Under the pieces are notes generated by a model. It had not been told where the DNA came from, ran no database searches, and worked only from the letters and a program-made list of their open reading frames with translations. Below, piece after piece: positions 12,957-23,649 of a stretch of DNA of 64,000 nucleotides. The stretch is taken from the NCBI GenBank assembly GCA_028023455.1, contig JAQFVV010006197.1:13081254-13145253 (forward strand), in the 5' to 3' direction. Both the position numbers and the translations under genes were made by a program. How positions within the stretch are numbered: position 1 is the first letter of the stretch; the number at the start of each line of letters is the position of its first letter. Source of the DNA: Epiperipatus broadwayi. Taxonomy: Eukaryota > Onychophora > Udeonychophora > Euonychophora > Peripatidae.

Positions 12957-13153
12957 CTAATATTCTCTTTTTCTAGTTTATGACCTGTCTCCATAAAATG
13001 CATATATACCGGTGATCCTCTATCATATTTATGTTGTTTTAACCTAGTATATATTGAATTTTTCGTCTCACCAACATATTTATTTGTAATAGAATGTAGA
13101 AAATGTAGGGATAAAGGGATTACAAATAAATGTTGGTGAGATGAAAAATTCAA
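12957..13153 (-). pseudogene. GIY-YIG endonuclease C-terminal fragment of a Penelope-like element
   Basis: The minus strand encodes ITNKYVGETKNSIYTRLKQH and then KYDRGSPVYMHFMETGHK up to a stop at 12957-12959. YVG-ET, the arginine in TRLKQH and the HF.ETGHK block fit the endonuclease domain found at the end of Penelope-like ORFs, where it nicks target DNA. Its inverted partner on the plus strand (13119-13260) has a 2-base deletion and stops, so the arms have decayed independently. Confidence 0.75.
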
Positions 13154-14031
13154 TACATACTAGGTTAAAATAACAAATATGATAGAGGATCACCGGTATA
13201 TATGCATTTTATGGAGACAGGTCATAAACTAGAAAAAGAGAATATTAGAATAATAAGTTAGGCAAGTAGTAGGAGAGATAGAAAAATAAGGGAGGCAATT
13301 TTAATAAAGGTAAATCCAAATATTAATAGAGAAAGTGGTTTAAAAACTATCTTAGTATAAAAAAATAAAATAAAATAAACATTGAAAACTAATAAGAATT
13401 AAAATAAATAGTTTGTATAATATAAAATAGAGGAGCTGTATATAGATTAAAGAGAAATTAGTGTATTATGGGATAGAAAATGGTGGAATAGACAGTTTAG
13501 TAAATAATAAGGTAAGAAATAAAATAAAAATACATATAAGAATTAAAATAATTTTATGGAAGAAGCAGGAATAAAATATGGGTAAAATGGAATTAAGGAA
13601 TGAAATAAGATAATTAAAAATTAAGATAATAGGTGAAATGTAAAATAAAGTTAAATTTATGAATATAATAATATGTAAAATAAGGTTAAATATATGAATA
13701 TAATAGTATAAGAAAGATTTCATTGATATTACACTGAATTTATAAAATTATGGCAAAGGAAAAAAGGTGAATAAATACAAATATGATAAGTAAGAGAAAG
13801 AAATAAAGGGGTAAAGTAGATTTATAAAATTATGGCAAAAGAAAAAGGTGAATAAATACAAATATGATAAGTAAGAATAGAAATAAAGGGTAAAGTAGAT
13901 TTTAAAGTTATATAATAGTAAGTTTTATGAATAAAGTTATGTTAATAATTAAGTTGGTAAAATTGTAAGAATTTAATAGATATATGTATGAAATATGGTT
14001 GTGTTAATATAATGTTTAAATTTTTGTAGAT

Positions 14032-14062
14032 CTGGCGAAGACTGCTAGGAACAGTCGAAACT
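14032..14062 (+). ncRNA. Hammerhead-like motif in the right palindrome arm (decayed)
   Basis: Mirror copy of the motif at 12219-12250: CTGGCGA, then GACTG-CTAGGAA-CAGTC and GAAAC. Here GAAA is intact but the core A6 is G. Each arm has therefore lost a different core base. Confidence 0.5.
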
Positions 14063-14119
14063 GTAATATTAATAAATACATTTTGCTTCAAAGTGTCAAA
14101 GAATGGAATGTGGTTATTA

Positions 14120-14620
14120 TATGTTAAAAAGATCTTGTATATTGGCTCGTTATCCTTTCTTAAATTCCATTTCGGAATAGAGTAACTTTCAACTATAGTA
14201 ATTTGGATTTCAAAAGGATTAGACTTGGTTTATCTTGTTATGGAAATGATTCAATAGTAGTTTAGCAGAATGATAAACTATTCTTTGTTAGAAACAAACA
14301 AAGTGTTATTTCTGTTCAAATATCTGAATGGAATGATTCCTCTTTAGCAACATAAAGTAAATGCATGTTTTTAAATCTTTCTAAAAGTTGAATCACCTAT
14401 TTAATCCTTATTTTCATATCCCCTATAGACTAATATCAGAATTCAAATTTCCTATAAATACAGGTCTAGGAAGATGCGTAAGGAAGGATAAAGCTAATTT
14501 GTATTGAGAGATTTGTAAACATTGCATATATAAAGATCATCTACCTAAATTGTGACCCCAATATATTTGATATCTTCAATGGAAGTTATTTTAAAAACTA
14601 ATTAGCTAAAATAGCCAATG
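14120..14620 (-). pseudogene. Jockey/CR1-like LINE endonuclease remnant
   Basis: The minus strand gives DDLYICNVYKSLNTN, matching the VCNVYKPPN segment of AP-endonuclease domains in Jockey-type LINEs, followed by a decayed region where GDFNSHH would lie. It is the upstream half of the RT remnant at 10520-12150, separated from it by the Penelope-like palindrome. Confidence 0.55.
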
Positions 14621-14689
14621 GAAATTATTTGTTTTTCAAAAGCTAGTTAATAAAAGTAGCTATACCATGTATACAACACTTTCTATCAA

Positions 14690-15180
14690 TAATCAAGTAA
14701 ATGCCAAAATATTAAGACGTGCTTCTCCTGATGTAAAATTGTATCAACTTTGTGCTAAATTATTAATTTGTAGAGGATCATTTTAATTTCTCATATCTTC
14801 TTAAATATCACTATTAGTACTGCATTATTTCCAATAATCCAGGACATTTTTATCATTTTACCTGTTTTTTTTAAATGGTAATAATAATTCCATCATTTCC
14901 TAAGCTTTGTCTCTTTTTCATAGATTTAATTCCACATCTCATTTCATTTAAAATGCTGAGCATAAAACTTTTCCACATATTTCATAATGTCATCTCTCTT
15001 TTCAGTAATAGTTTCATCTTTTATTTAGAAATAATTTTCTTTTCAATATTAAAATGTTGCTTTACACTTTTGAGTCTAATTTTTTTCTATAGCTTTCCTT
15101 GCCAATTCACACATTTTCTTAAATCGCTATTAATTATTATTTTACAAACTCTGGGTATTATTCTTAATGGATTATTTTAA
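14690..15180 (-). pseudogene. Second LINE type (RTE/CR1-like), RT N-terminal remnant
   Basis: Minus-strand translation yields RDDIMKYVEKFYAQHFK, then a KRGKALGNDGI-like stretch and NNAVLIVIFKK. This matches the order EIMK.YV..FY..LF...KAPG.DGI...NA.VI.IFKKGD in RTE-type LINEs. Stops and frame changes are frequent. It probably belongs with the endonuclease remnant at 18770-19110, on the other side of the hAT insertion. Confidence 0.5.
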
Positions 15181-16313
15181 AAATTTACTAAAAAATTGCT
15201 GACTTTTGTACCAGCTACTTTTCTATGCTAAAAGCACAGAAAAATGCCTTCATTGGCTGCCATAGTTGCTTGTGTTAGGCATTTTGTCGTAATGCTGGGT
15301 TGCATATTTTCGCTATAGTATCATGTGATGGTATTTAACTTTTCAGGTTCACCTTTTTTTGTTTAATGGGAATTGATCTACTGGTACCTTCTAACAGTCA
15401 TCACTGTTTCATAAGGACTGTGTTAGTGTCACAAGTTGGATTTTAGGGTGGGGCATAGCACTATTTCGAAAATCACGATGAAAGTAACGTATCATGAGAA
15501 GTCATCCGAGACAGGGAAGATGGCTGCTTCGAATTCGCAAAATTGGCAATTGTCAGACACTGGAGTTGGATTTCATTATAATAATTTGTTATAATTATTA
15601 ACTTTATTGTGTAAATTCCAATCTAATTTAGTTCCCCCCACCACCCCAAAATGCAAGGTCTGTCCAAAAAAGGGTAAAATGTAATTTAATTTTTTATTAA
15701 AAAACTACCATAACTTTTCCGATACGGGGGGAAAAAAAAACCCCAAGAGGCCTGTCTCTGATTAATTACTGTCAAAAAAGTCTCAAATGTACTATTATTT
15801 GATATTTGAAAGTAACGTAATTTTTAGCCACACACACAAAAAAGCCAGTCACTGATTAATTACTGTCCCAAAAGTCTGCTTACATTTTTAGATTTTGTTT
15901 GAAATTTTTTAATTTTATGGACATCGTAGTTCTATAGAATCGCTGGCCCGGGAACATTATATCAATGTGTTTTTGCTTAGCATCAACGCCATCAAGCGGC
16001 TGACACGATAGATCATCTCTAGTTTTGCATTAACACATATATCTCAGAAATCGATGATCACCTCTTGTGTTGAATTTATTAAGAACATTACAATTTTGAA
16101 ATACACATTTCTGTTAAGCAAAATATAATTCTGCTGTATTTTCATTTGGATGTGTCCATGTACATTTCTGTTTAACACTTCTCTCTCTCAAAAAAAAAAA
16201 AGAATTCCTAATATACAGTTACCCCCCTCCCCCACCCACACAAACTCCATCTTCCTTATTTCTAGCATCATAATCAAATTTATCTCAACATTTTATACAT
16301 CCATATAAATATC
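15181..16313. other. Non-coding stretch with a short direct duplication
   Basis: No gene seen. CTGATTAATTACTGT occurs twice (about 15757-15771 and 15852-15866) in similar surroundings, each followed by a C/A run and AAAAGTCT. A relatively GC-rich island lies at 15940-16010. The identity of this segment is unknown. Confidence 0.4.
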
Positions 16314-16321
16314 CTCTATTT

Positions 16322-18755
16322 CAGGTAAGCCAACCTTTTAGAACCTAAGCATTAATTTTTATTTTCCAAATAAATGACGATCGACTAAATGGGGGAAAAA
16401 AAGCAAAATGAATTAATTTATAAATGAAATAAATATAGTTAAAATTTTAAACAAATTTATTTAATAAGATGATTGACATTGGATATTATTAGCTATTTTT
16501 GAGTAATTTGGTTTAGAATTAAAACAGCTAAGCATAAACAGTCATTATGATGATTTTTAGTCATATCATTACATTTAGATTTTATATAGTTCATATGACA
16601 AAATGTTTCACATAAATATGTGGCTGCAAAACATGAAGTCTAAGATATACATCTTTCAATAGCGGATAATTTTCAATGGTAATATATTTCCATATATTAA
16701 AATGATCATTCGATTTCAATCTAATGTCATTTTGTAGTTCAATTAATTGCATTTCCAAGCTACCTATGTCCATATTAAATAATGTGATTAGTACAGCTTG
16801 ATTTTCTATATTTATCTTAGAGAATGGTGACATGAAAAAATAGGAACTGATTAGTCGAAGTTTTTCAAAGGAGTCTTGAAATTGCAGAACAATGTTTTGC
16901 AAAATATTTCCAAATTCTTGGTAATCATGTTTCTATGTTTGACCCAATTTCTTCTCTTACATTTGTGAAATGTTTCAAATATTTTTTATTAATTTGAGAA
17001 ATCCACATTTCCAGTTTCATTTTAAATGTATCGATGGAGTTAATCATGTCAGTTATTGTTTTGTCCTTGCAAATCTAGATTTAATTCATTTAATTTAATT
17101 GTAGATCTGTTAAAAATGCTAGCTTTTGCAGCCACATCTTGTTGTGAAGTAAAACAGCACAAGGATCTTTTTTTTTTGTCCAGAAAATCTTTTATATGTG
17201 ACAACATCTTGTGTAATCTTTCTAAAACATTAGCTTTGCTAAACTATCTGACTGAATTATGGAGAACTAGGACACCATAATCTGCATCAATGCTATTTAA
17301 AAATGACTGAAACAATCTTCTTTCCAGTGCTTTCACCCTAATCAAATTATTTTAATAGTTGTATTCATAATATCATCAAGGTTCAACATTTTACCGCATG
17401 ATTGTTAATGAATTATGTAGTGGTATGAAATAAAATTAGGAAATTCAATCTCTCTTACAAAATGCTAAAAATCCATTTTCACAACCAGTCGTAGAAGAAG
17501 CACCTCTATAGTTATGGAAATGAGCTTCTTAAGAGGAAGATTTTCAGATATTATGAAAGCTTTAAAAATATTATTGATGTTTTCTCTGGTTCGCTCTTTT
17601 AAAGATAGGATTTTGAGAAATTCTTCCTTACAGTCAAATTAGAAATATTAAATGTACAAATATACTAAGATGGACATGTAACTGTCAGTTGACTTATCAA
17701 ATTGAAGGGAAAACCATGAACAATTTTCAAAATCCCATTTAAGTTTAGATCTTAAATCCATTGCCATCGTTCCAATCTTGTTATAGTTTGGCTGGAAAGT
17801 TGTATTTCTTGGATAGCATCAATGTCCATTTTTAAAATTGTGAAAGAAGCTATCTGCTGCAGCCAAAAAAGCTTTTTTGAATATCTCACCATCTGTAAAA
17901 GGCTTTTTTGCGCTTTATAAAGAAAGGTGACACACACGGAGATATGCCATCGTTGCTATTATTGATTTACAACAACTTTTTTTGAATGAAGATTGCTGCT
18001 GAATTTAGAGATCTTTTTAATCTTTGTACTTCAGATTTTACATTATAGATTTCGTAAGAAAGTCTCGATCAAAACTTGGATGAATAGTAGTAAAATATCA
18101 GTTTAGATTACTTTTTTCGGTCAAGCTACTGTAGAAATTACACAATAAATATAAACACTTTCTTTATTAATGATGAATAAATTTATTCTCAATCATTATT
18201 GAAATGATATATTTTTGCTTTTTTATTCACCTTATTATGGGGGAAAAAATCAATTTAATTTTTTGCCACAAAATAAGAATTATCATTAAAAATACTCATA
18301 TAATATTAAATTAATACAATTTAAGTATCAAAACCACTTTTCACAAATGAAAAAAATTTGTAAAAATTATTTTTAAAAATCAAAATGTCAAAACTAGTCT
18401 GCCTACTTACATGAAAATTTAAAAAATAAACGTTTTTTTTTGTATTGTATAACCAAAATAGATGTGACAAAACGATAGTAAATTTATCAATTGTTTTTCT
18501 TCAATTTTTTATTATTTGACTGTTTTTTACAAGCTTATAGTTTTTAAATTTTAAGTTTTAAATTGGATATCAACATTCAAATAAAAAAATCCCCAAATTT
18601 CAATGGGTTGCTTTTCAAAAAAAAATTTTTTTTTAATTTTAGTTTTTAAAGATAAAATCTTTGCTATATAAAATTTTATATTTGCTTGCATGATAGACTT
18701 AAAATTTCTTGGCAATTGATCAGTCGATTGCAATCAACAACATTAGACACACCTG
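16322..18755 (-). mobile_element. Second hAT transposon, decayed, with target duplication
   Basis: The left end is CAGGTAAGCCAACCTTTTAG and the right end read inward is CAGGTGTGTCTAATGTTG. Subterminal CGATCGACTA and AATCGACTGA also match. Flanking octamers are CTCTATTT (16314-16321) and CTTTACTT (18756-18763), six of eight identical. Transposase fragments lie on the minus strand. The element is 2434 bp and non-functional. Its right side abuts a LINE endonuclease remnant, consistent with insertion into that LINE. Confidence 0.8.
16591..17940 (-). pseudogene. hAT transposase pseudogene
   Basis: The upstream part (about 17752-17900) gives KMDIDAIQEIQLSSQTITR, the segment IPLS.RTI.RRI of EPM2AIP1/GTF2IRD2-like hAT transposases. 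The 3' part (16591-16902) is an open frame with SPFSKINIENQAVL, QLIELQNDIRLKSN and a YPLLKDVYLRLHVLQPHIY stretch. These match PF..dv......LQMELIELQ...Lk and the C-terminal dimerisation region (normally followed by TYlCE..FS). Frames are broken between blocks. Confidence 0.75.
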
Positions 18756-18769
18756 CTTTACTTCATCAC

Positions 18770-19110
18770 AGTGAGAACTTAAGGAGCCTAAACCTAAATT
18801 ATCTGCATTTGGAATCTTCTATCAAGCGGAATAACTAATCTTACACTCTGTCTGATATACCATTCATCTCTATAACATTATTCTTCCACATTTTATTTTG
18901 CAATAAATCTCATTCCACTTGTGAACTTTCAATATTTGTCTTTATAATAAAAAGATAAACAATTGTCTCTTCACCTTTTCTTTTAACTTCAAAAAATCCA
19001 ATAATGTCTCATTTAATATTATACAGTTCTTCCAAATCATGTAATCTTTCTTCACTTGAAAGTGATCTATAGTTATATATCCCTAAATAAAAACATCAGA
19101 TGGCAGCTTG
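18770..19110 (-). pseudogene. LINE endonuclease remnant (RTE/craniofacial-like group)
   Basis: Across frames the minus strand gives HDLEELYNIKWDIIGF, EVKRKGEETIVYLF and NNVIEMNGISDRVCKI. This is the order of the AP-endonuclease domain of RTE-like LINEs (LEEAL..IKWDIIGLSEVRRKGEE... and ISDRV). It is degraded and interrupted at its downstream side by the hAT element. Confidence 0.6.
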
Positions 19111-19770
19111 GATCCACAATCAGGTGATTCTTAGTACTCTTCAGTCACCAACAGCTGCTTTGGCTGGTGACTTTGCAGTCTCCTGGGAATAAGAATTATA
19201 ATTTAGTTTTGTCTGACATAATTGTAAATATCTATTTATATATATTGTAATGCTAGCAATATATATATATATATATATTATAAAACTCATATCTGCATTA
19301 CATATTTTATAATTTAAAAATAAATTATCAAATTTATTAAGAAATGAGAATAGAAAAAAATTATAATGTTTAAGAAGTAGGTTTAAGAAAATGTAACTTT
19401 GTAAAAATAAAAGTTCGCATCATTCAATAGAATAAAACTTTATTGAAAATGGGTGGGGGAAAAGAATTAGAAAAAAAAGAGATTTTAAAACACGCTTTCC
19501 TTTTTATAAATTAAAATTGAGAGAAAAAAATGTTAAAAGAATAAAATGTCTAAAAATAAATAAGTGTAAAATAAAATTAGTTATAAAAGAAACTTTTCTA
19601 GAAAATATCTCATCAGCAGGAATGCAATTAATTAGGAAAGATTCCTGGACGAGAAGATGGTGGATTAATCTAGAAAAGAGATTAGATAAAATGAAATGTA
19701 AAAATTAATAAAAATAGATTTAAATTATGATTAATTAAAGTTTTGATAAGGAAATAAACAATGGGAGAGT
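19111..19770. other. AT-rich DNA with TA microsatellite
   Basis: A TA dinucleotide run lies at about 19258-19279. The rest is AT-rich. A 63-codon open frame at 19517-19708 has lysine-rich, low-complexity composition and no recognisable motif, so it is not called as a gene. Confidence 0.4.
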
Positions 19771-20505
19771 TAAGATATAAAGGGGTGACTTAGCTATTGT
19801 TCTTCAGTCTGATCTTCATTCCATTATTGATTCAGTACGTTAGTCACTGCTTAATTCATTCAATTATCCAGTTCAGTTCAGTCTTTATTCAGTCCTGATT
19901 CACTCATTCTTATCTTCAAATATAAATACAGTATAGAGCCAATCATTACTGCTGTAGGAAATATTGCAGAAGCTTGCAAAACTTGCAACGTACATTGTAA
20001 GACTGCCTGAGAAGTGTTCAACTGGACTTCAGACCCCAAAGTCCTCTACAAAATCAACTATCCCTGTCTAAACCCTCACTGGAAACTGATACCAAAATGG
20101 TGAAATAGGTGCTGCCACAAACTCCCACTGTCAAGCTCAAAGAATGGAAAACAAGCCTTGAAACCATTGATGGAACACCAAAAGCCAACAGGTTGGACAT
20201 TAACAATCATGAAGATCTAAGTAAATATATTTGATCACTGTCTATAGACACTTGATATTTTTTAATGAAATGAACTCTAACGAAGTACTATATAAATTTA
20301 GCCTGAACTAATTATTTATGATTCTATATGTAAAATATTATATTGTTATGTTATATTAGATATGCATGTGCGAATAAATACTAATGTTTGCTTAATTTTT
20401 ATTTGGACTATTCTCTCTCTCTCTTATCACTGTGTCACTATTGATTTAAAGATATAGATATTTGTATATGTTAAGTTTAAATCTTCTGGACCCCCTGATT
20501 TCAGA
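19771..20505 (+). repeat. Possible solo LTR or LTR-like unit
   Basis: A TATA-like element (GATATAAAGGGG at 19774-19785) is followed by GC-richer, CA/TCA-rich sequence. The unit ends near TTCTGGACCCCCTGATTTCAG (TGGACCCCCTGA from about 20488), which starts with TGG like a tRNA primer-binding site. No second LTR or coding region was found, so this is tentative. Confidence 0.2.
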
Positions 20506-20776
20506 GTAGGAGCTAGCCTGAGATATTTCAAGCACAGGTTGATGTGCCTGTCATCTTAGCATGCTGGCTATATATAACCTACATAGTTGGCTGGCACTTG
20601 AGTATGATTCTCAAAACAAATAAAATGCTTTGGATGGCAGGGTTTTTCTTCCAGCAGTCAAGGTGGGCACACCAGGAAATGTGTCATGATTATATGTTGT
20701 ATAGCCTCGATCTGGCTGTGGGTATCATTATGGTCAAGTCATCAATAGTTTTCTCCCCTCTGCTTGAAGGGCTGGT

Positions 20777-20883
20777 CTGTCCCTGTAGTTAAAGATATTG
20801 TTTAATAACTAATGTTCTGTCCCTGTAGTTAAGGATATTGTTTAATAAATAATGTTCTGTTCCATTGTTTAATAAATAATGTT
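20777..20883. repeat. 40-bp tandem duplication
   Basis: CTGTCCCTGTAGTTAAAGAT and the following 20 bases occur at 20777-20816 and again at 20817-20856, with a shortened third copy after that. No function inferred. Confidence 0.7.
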
Positions 20884-22145
20884 ATGAAAAGATACAAAAT
20901 AAATACCAAGAAGTTATGTATTAAGCATGATAATAAGCTTAGTTGAAGTCAGGAGATATTAAATTAGTAAATGTTAAAACTTATTAAAGTTTAGATTCCA
21001 AAAGATATTAAAAAGTTACGTAAAAAATATTCCATAAGAATAGAGATAATGCGGAGGAACCCGGTTAAAACTATACATAAAAGTCATCATTCACACACAC
21101 ATTCATTCTTCTTGCCTTCAAAAACAGTTAAAAACTATTGGGCAATTGAGAAGAAACAGCTGTATTTATAAAAACATATGAAATGGACATTCAGAAATTT
21201 GCCTGCTTGATCCTTTTAAGATTTTACAGAAGAATGAAAGAGTCTCCTTTCAGTTAACAGAAAACTCCTTTCTGCATCCAGTACAACATAAAATATATTT
21301 TATGAAGTTGTTACCCTTTATTCATTTCATTTGCATAATCCAATGAAAATGTTCTAATATTACATCAATAAACTGAAAAATGTATCAAATAATCTATGAT
21401 TATACCAATTGTATTTTTAGAATATTAATGGAGCATCTTCAAACAAATACATTTCCAGTGCTTTTATGCTATTTCTGTAGATATTTATATCTTACTCCCA
21501 TACAATAAATTTAAGTAGGTCCTAGGTACAATTACTTTAGTTGAAATATTTGCATTACTATGATAAAATCTTTTAATTTGTTAAATGCAACAGCATATAT
21601 TCAAATGGATCCACACTGTCAAAAAGATAATAACCTGAGCCAAAACTTTCTTGAAAATATTTTCTTCCTTTAAGGCTGATGAAAACAAGAGACCATTAAT
21701 TACAAAACAAAAATCTTTAAAAGATATTAATAGCAATATCTGTACTATATAAAAACAATAAAAATATAAAACAAAAAATGTAAACATGTAAAAATTACTA
21801 CCCAGATATTATATTAAAATTTGAAATAAATAAAATCAATACAATTAAAAATATTAACCAGCTTTTTCATAATATCTAATAGTAGTAAAGAAGTTGAAGG
21901 CATAAAAAAAAATTCCTTTCACAAAGCAATTCAGCAATATGGAGTTCTTCAATTATTTCAATAGTAATCAGAATATTTTTACTACAATCCTCTTTGGATT
22001 ATAGCATAACTTTTCATTATAAATTTTGTGAACCAAAAGGCATGATGATTTTTTGAATTTGTTTAAATAAATCAATTATTGATGATTACAAATATAAATA
22101 TGATGTTTGATATCTGTTATTTATTTGAAGAATCGAAAATAGATT
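20884..22145. other. AT-rich DNA, no gene seen
   Basis: No open frame with recognisable content. A CA-rich patch (TCACACACACATTCATTC) lies near 21089-21106. Confidence 0.4.
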
Positions 22146-22149
22146 TATA

Positions 22150-22560
22150 ATAAATATTAAAAAAGATTTCATTAGAGGGGATTTGAACCCAGACTTTCAA
22201 GATCCCTTCAATCATCCATTCTATCTTATACAACTGAGACGCATGACTACATACATATTGGAAAAAGATAAATGATCTCCCATTTATGTATTTCATGCTG
22301 AACTAGTATTCACAGTTGGTCCGGATCATCACCTCCCACACACATATATAATAGTGTTTGGTTTATATTAAGATAGCAAATCTTCAAACTTCTCCAAATC
22401 TTCAATCATCTATATCAACGCAGATTTGATGGTGGCATATTCAATTTTGCCAATTTTGTTGTCATACCCATATTGACCATAAATCACTGATCTCTCATAT
22501 GTAGAACCTTAAGACCATTTAAATACGCAGAAGAGGGATGGGCAGAATACAGGCTGAATC
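22150..22560 (-). repeat. Hammerhead/tRNA-like repeat unit R1
   Basis: First of two tandem minus-strand units of about 416-420 bp. Read on the minus strand it has a 5' body (TTCAGCCTGTATTCTGCCCA), a decayed hammerhead (CTGTGAATAC...CAGCAT-GAAA, 22276-22329), then tRNA-like boxes: A-box-like GCGTCTCAGTTG and a B box GGTTCAAATCC (22179-22189, perfect consensus). Retained flanks GATC-CGGA-CCAA show it once had the same ribozyme as R2. Confidence 0.75.
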
Positions 22561-22569
22561 TGTATAGTA

Positions 22570-22935
22570 TATATACTTAAGCTCTATGTAATTAGAGGGA
22601 ATTTGAACCCAGACTTTCAAGCTCTCTCGGTCATCCACTATCTTATCCAATCAATACATGTGACCAAATATGTGTGAAAAAGATAAATGATCTCCAATAT
22701 ACGTATTTCGCGCTGCACCAGCACTCATCAGTTGGTCCGGATCGTCATCACCCACACACATATATAATCAGTGCTTGGTTTATATTAAGATAGCAAATCT
22801 TCAAACTTCAATGGACAGGTTTCAATCTTCTCCTCTTTCCAACTCTTCTGCCTTCATCCATATCATTGAAAATCTGATGATGTCATGTTCAAAGCCCTTG
22901 TTTGCCAATTTTGTTGATATGGATGGCTGAAGAGT
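22570..22935 (-). repeat. Hammerhead/tRNA-like repeat unit R2 (best ribozyme copy)
   Basis: Tandem neighbour of R1, same strand. It carries the intact hammerhead at 22694-22735 and a B box GGTTCAAATTCC-like stretch at 22597-22609. Its upstream end forms an inverted repeat with unit R3 (arms about 22811-22870 and 22915-22970, sharing AGGTTTCAATCTTCTCC), so R2 and R3 are head to head. Confidence 0.75.
22694..22735 (-). ncRNA. Hammerhead ribozyme, all core positions intact
   Basis: Read on the minus strand: CCAA, CTGATGA, GTGCTG-GTG-CAGCGC (6-bp stem II, 3-base loop), GAAA, TAC-GTA (short palindromic stem III), TA, TTGG. CCAA pairs with TTGG as stem I. Beyond an asymmetric internal loop, GATC pairs with GATC (22741-22744 and 22689-22692 regions), as in natural type I hammerheads that use loop-loop contacts. 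The cleavage triplet would be AUA. A minimal stem III is known from hammerheads of Penelope-like elements and retrozymes, thought to work as dimers. Cleavage itself is inferred. Confidence 0.75.
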
Positions 22936-22969
22936 TGGAGAAGATTGAAACCTGTTCATTAAAGTTTGA

Positions 22970-23200
22970 AGATTTACTATCTTAATATAAACCAAGCACT
23001 AATTATATATGTGTCGGGGGTACTGATCCGAGTCATCTGATGAATGCTGGTTCAGCATGAAATACATATATTGGAAATGATTTATATTTTTCACATGTAT
23101 ATGGTCATCTGTATTGATTGTATAAGATAGAGTGAATGACTGAAGAAAGCTTGAAAGTCTGGGTTTAAATCCCTTTAATTACATTTACCTTAAGTATATA
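22970..23200 (+). repeat. Hammerhead/tRNA-like repeat unit R3
   Basis: Plus-strand unit. CTGATGA (23037-23043), ATGCTG-GTT-CAGCAT (perfect 6-bp stem II) and GAAATACATATATTGG follow one another. Stem I has decayed on the 5' side (GTCAT instead of CCAA). A tRNA-like part follows with GGGTTTAAATCCC at 23161-23173 as B box. Confidence 0.7.
23037..23073 (+). ncRNA. Hammerhead motif in R3, intact core but weakened stem I
   Basis: CTGATGA, stem II ATGCTG/CAGCAT with GTT loop, GAAA, then TACATATA and TTGG. Core bases are intact, but stem I lacks its CCAA partner and stem III is imperfect. Confidence 0.55.
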
Positions 23201-23249
23201 TATATATACTATACTTCTGTTTCCTGAAGGTTTGTGATGATGGTGTTCT

Positions 23250-23628
23250 AGTTGTATTTTTATATTGGACTATTTCCATCATCTAATATGAGTACTGAAT
23301 GTCTTTAAAAAAAAAGAACTTTATTTAAATATTCCAAATACATTCAACTGTTAGTAATAGTACCTCAAACAGGTTAGTATATACACAATGTTTCGAGAGG
23401 TAATATTCTCTCTTCTTCAGGTGTTGCTAGTACTGTCACTGGTCAGGCCAGCAACACCCGAAGAGGAGGAGAGAATAATATCTCTCGAAACATTGTGTAT
23501 ATACTAACTTGTTTGATATGTTATTACTAACAGTTGAATGTATTTGGAATATTTAAATAAAGTTAAATTTTTCTAAAGACATTCAATACTCATAGTAGAT
23601 GATGGAAATAGTTCAATATAAAAATACA
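23250..23628. repeat. Foldback repeat with hammerhead-like motifs in both arms
   Basis: Inverted arms of about 180 bases (23250-23430 and 23448-23628) flank a short centre. The left arm (minus) carries CTGAAGA, A, GAGAG-AATATTAC-CTCTC, GAAAC (23391-23420). The right arm (plus) has CCGAAGA...GAGAG...CTCTC, GAAAC (23458-23490) with one core change. The arrangement resembles inverted terminal repeats of Penelope-like elements. No coding sequence lies inside. Confidence 0.7.
23391..23420 (-). ncRNA. Hammerhead-like motif (Penelope type) in a foldback arm
   Basis: CUGAAGA fits CUGANGA; stem II is 5 bp (GAGAG/CUCUC) preceded by one unpaired A; GAAA follows. An extra A after CUGANGA is shared with the motifs at 12219, 14032 and 57851, indicating one related ribozyme lineage. 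Stem I and stem III pairing is unclear. Confidence 0.45.
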
Positions 23629-23649
23629 TACTATATTTGTATTTAAACA

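Larger units (their letters stand above)
12158..14120. mobile_element. Penelope-like element in a near-perfect inverted repeat (palindrome of about 2 kb)
   Basis: Left arm 12158-13090 and right arm 13119-14120 are inverted copies around a 28-base loop (13091-13118). The right arm is longer because a segment of about 82 bases is tandemly duplicated at 13741-13901. The centre carries a GIY-YIG endonuclease end, typical of Penelope-like elements. Both outer parts carry a hammerhead-like motif. The palindrome sits inside a Jockey-like LINE (EN on one side, RT on the other). No RT domain is present, so only the 3' part of the element was doubled. Confidence 0.8.

Noticed and set aside
12482-13723. 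Frames starting MKSFLYYYIHIFNLILH on both strands
   Set aside because: They are the two arms of the palindrome read in mirror; composition is AT-rich low complexity and the coding sense of the element is the GIY-YIG frame.
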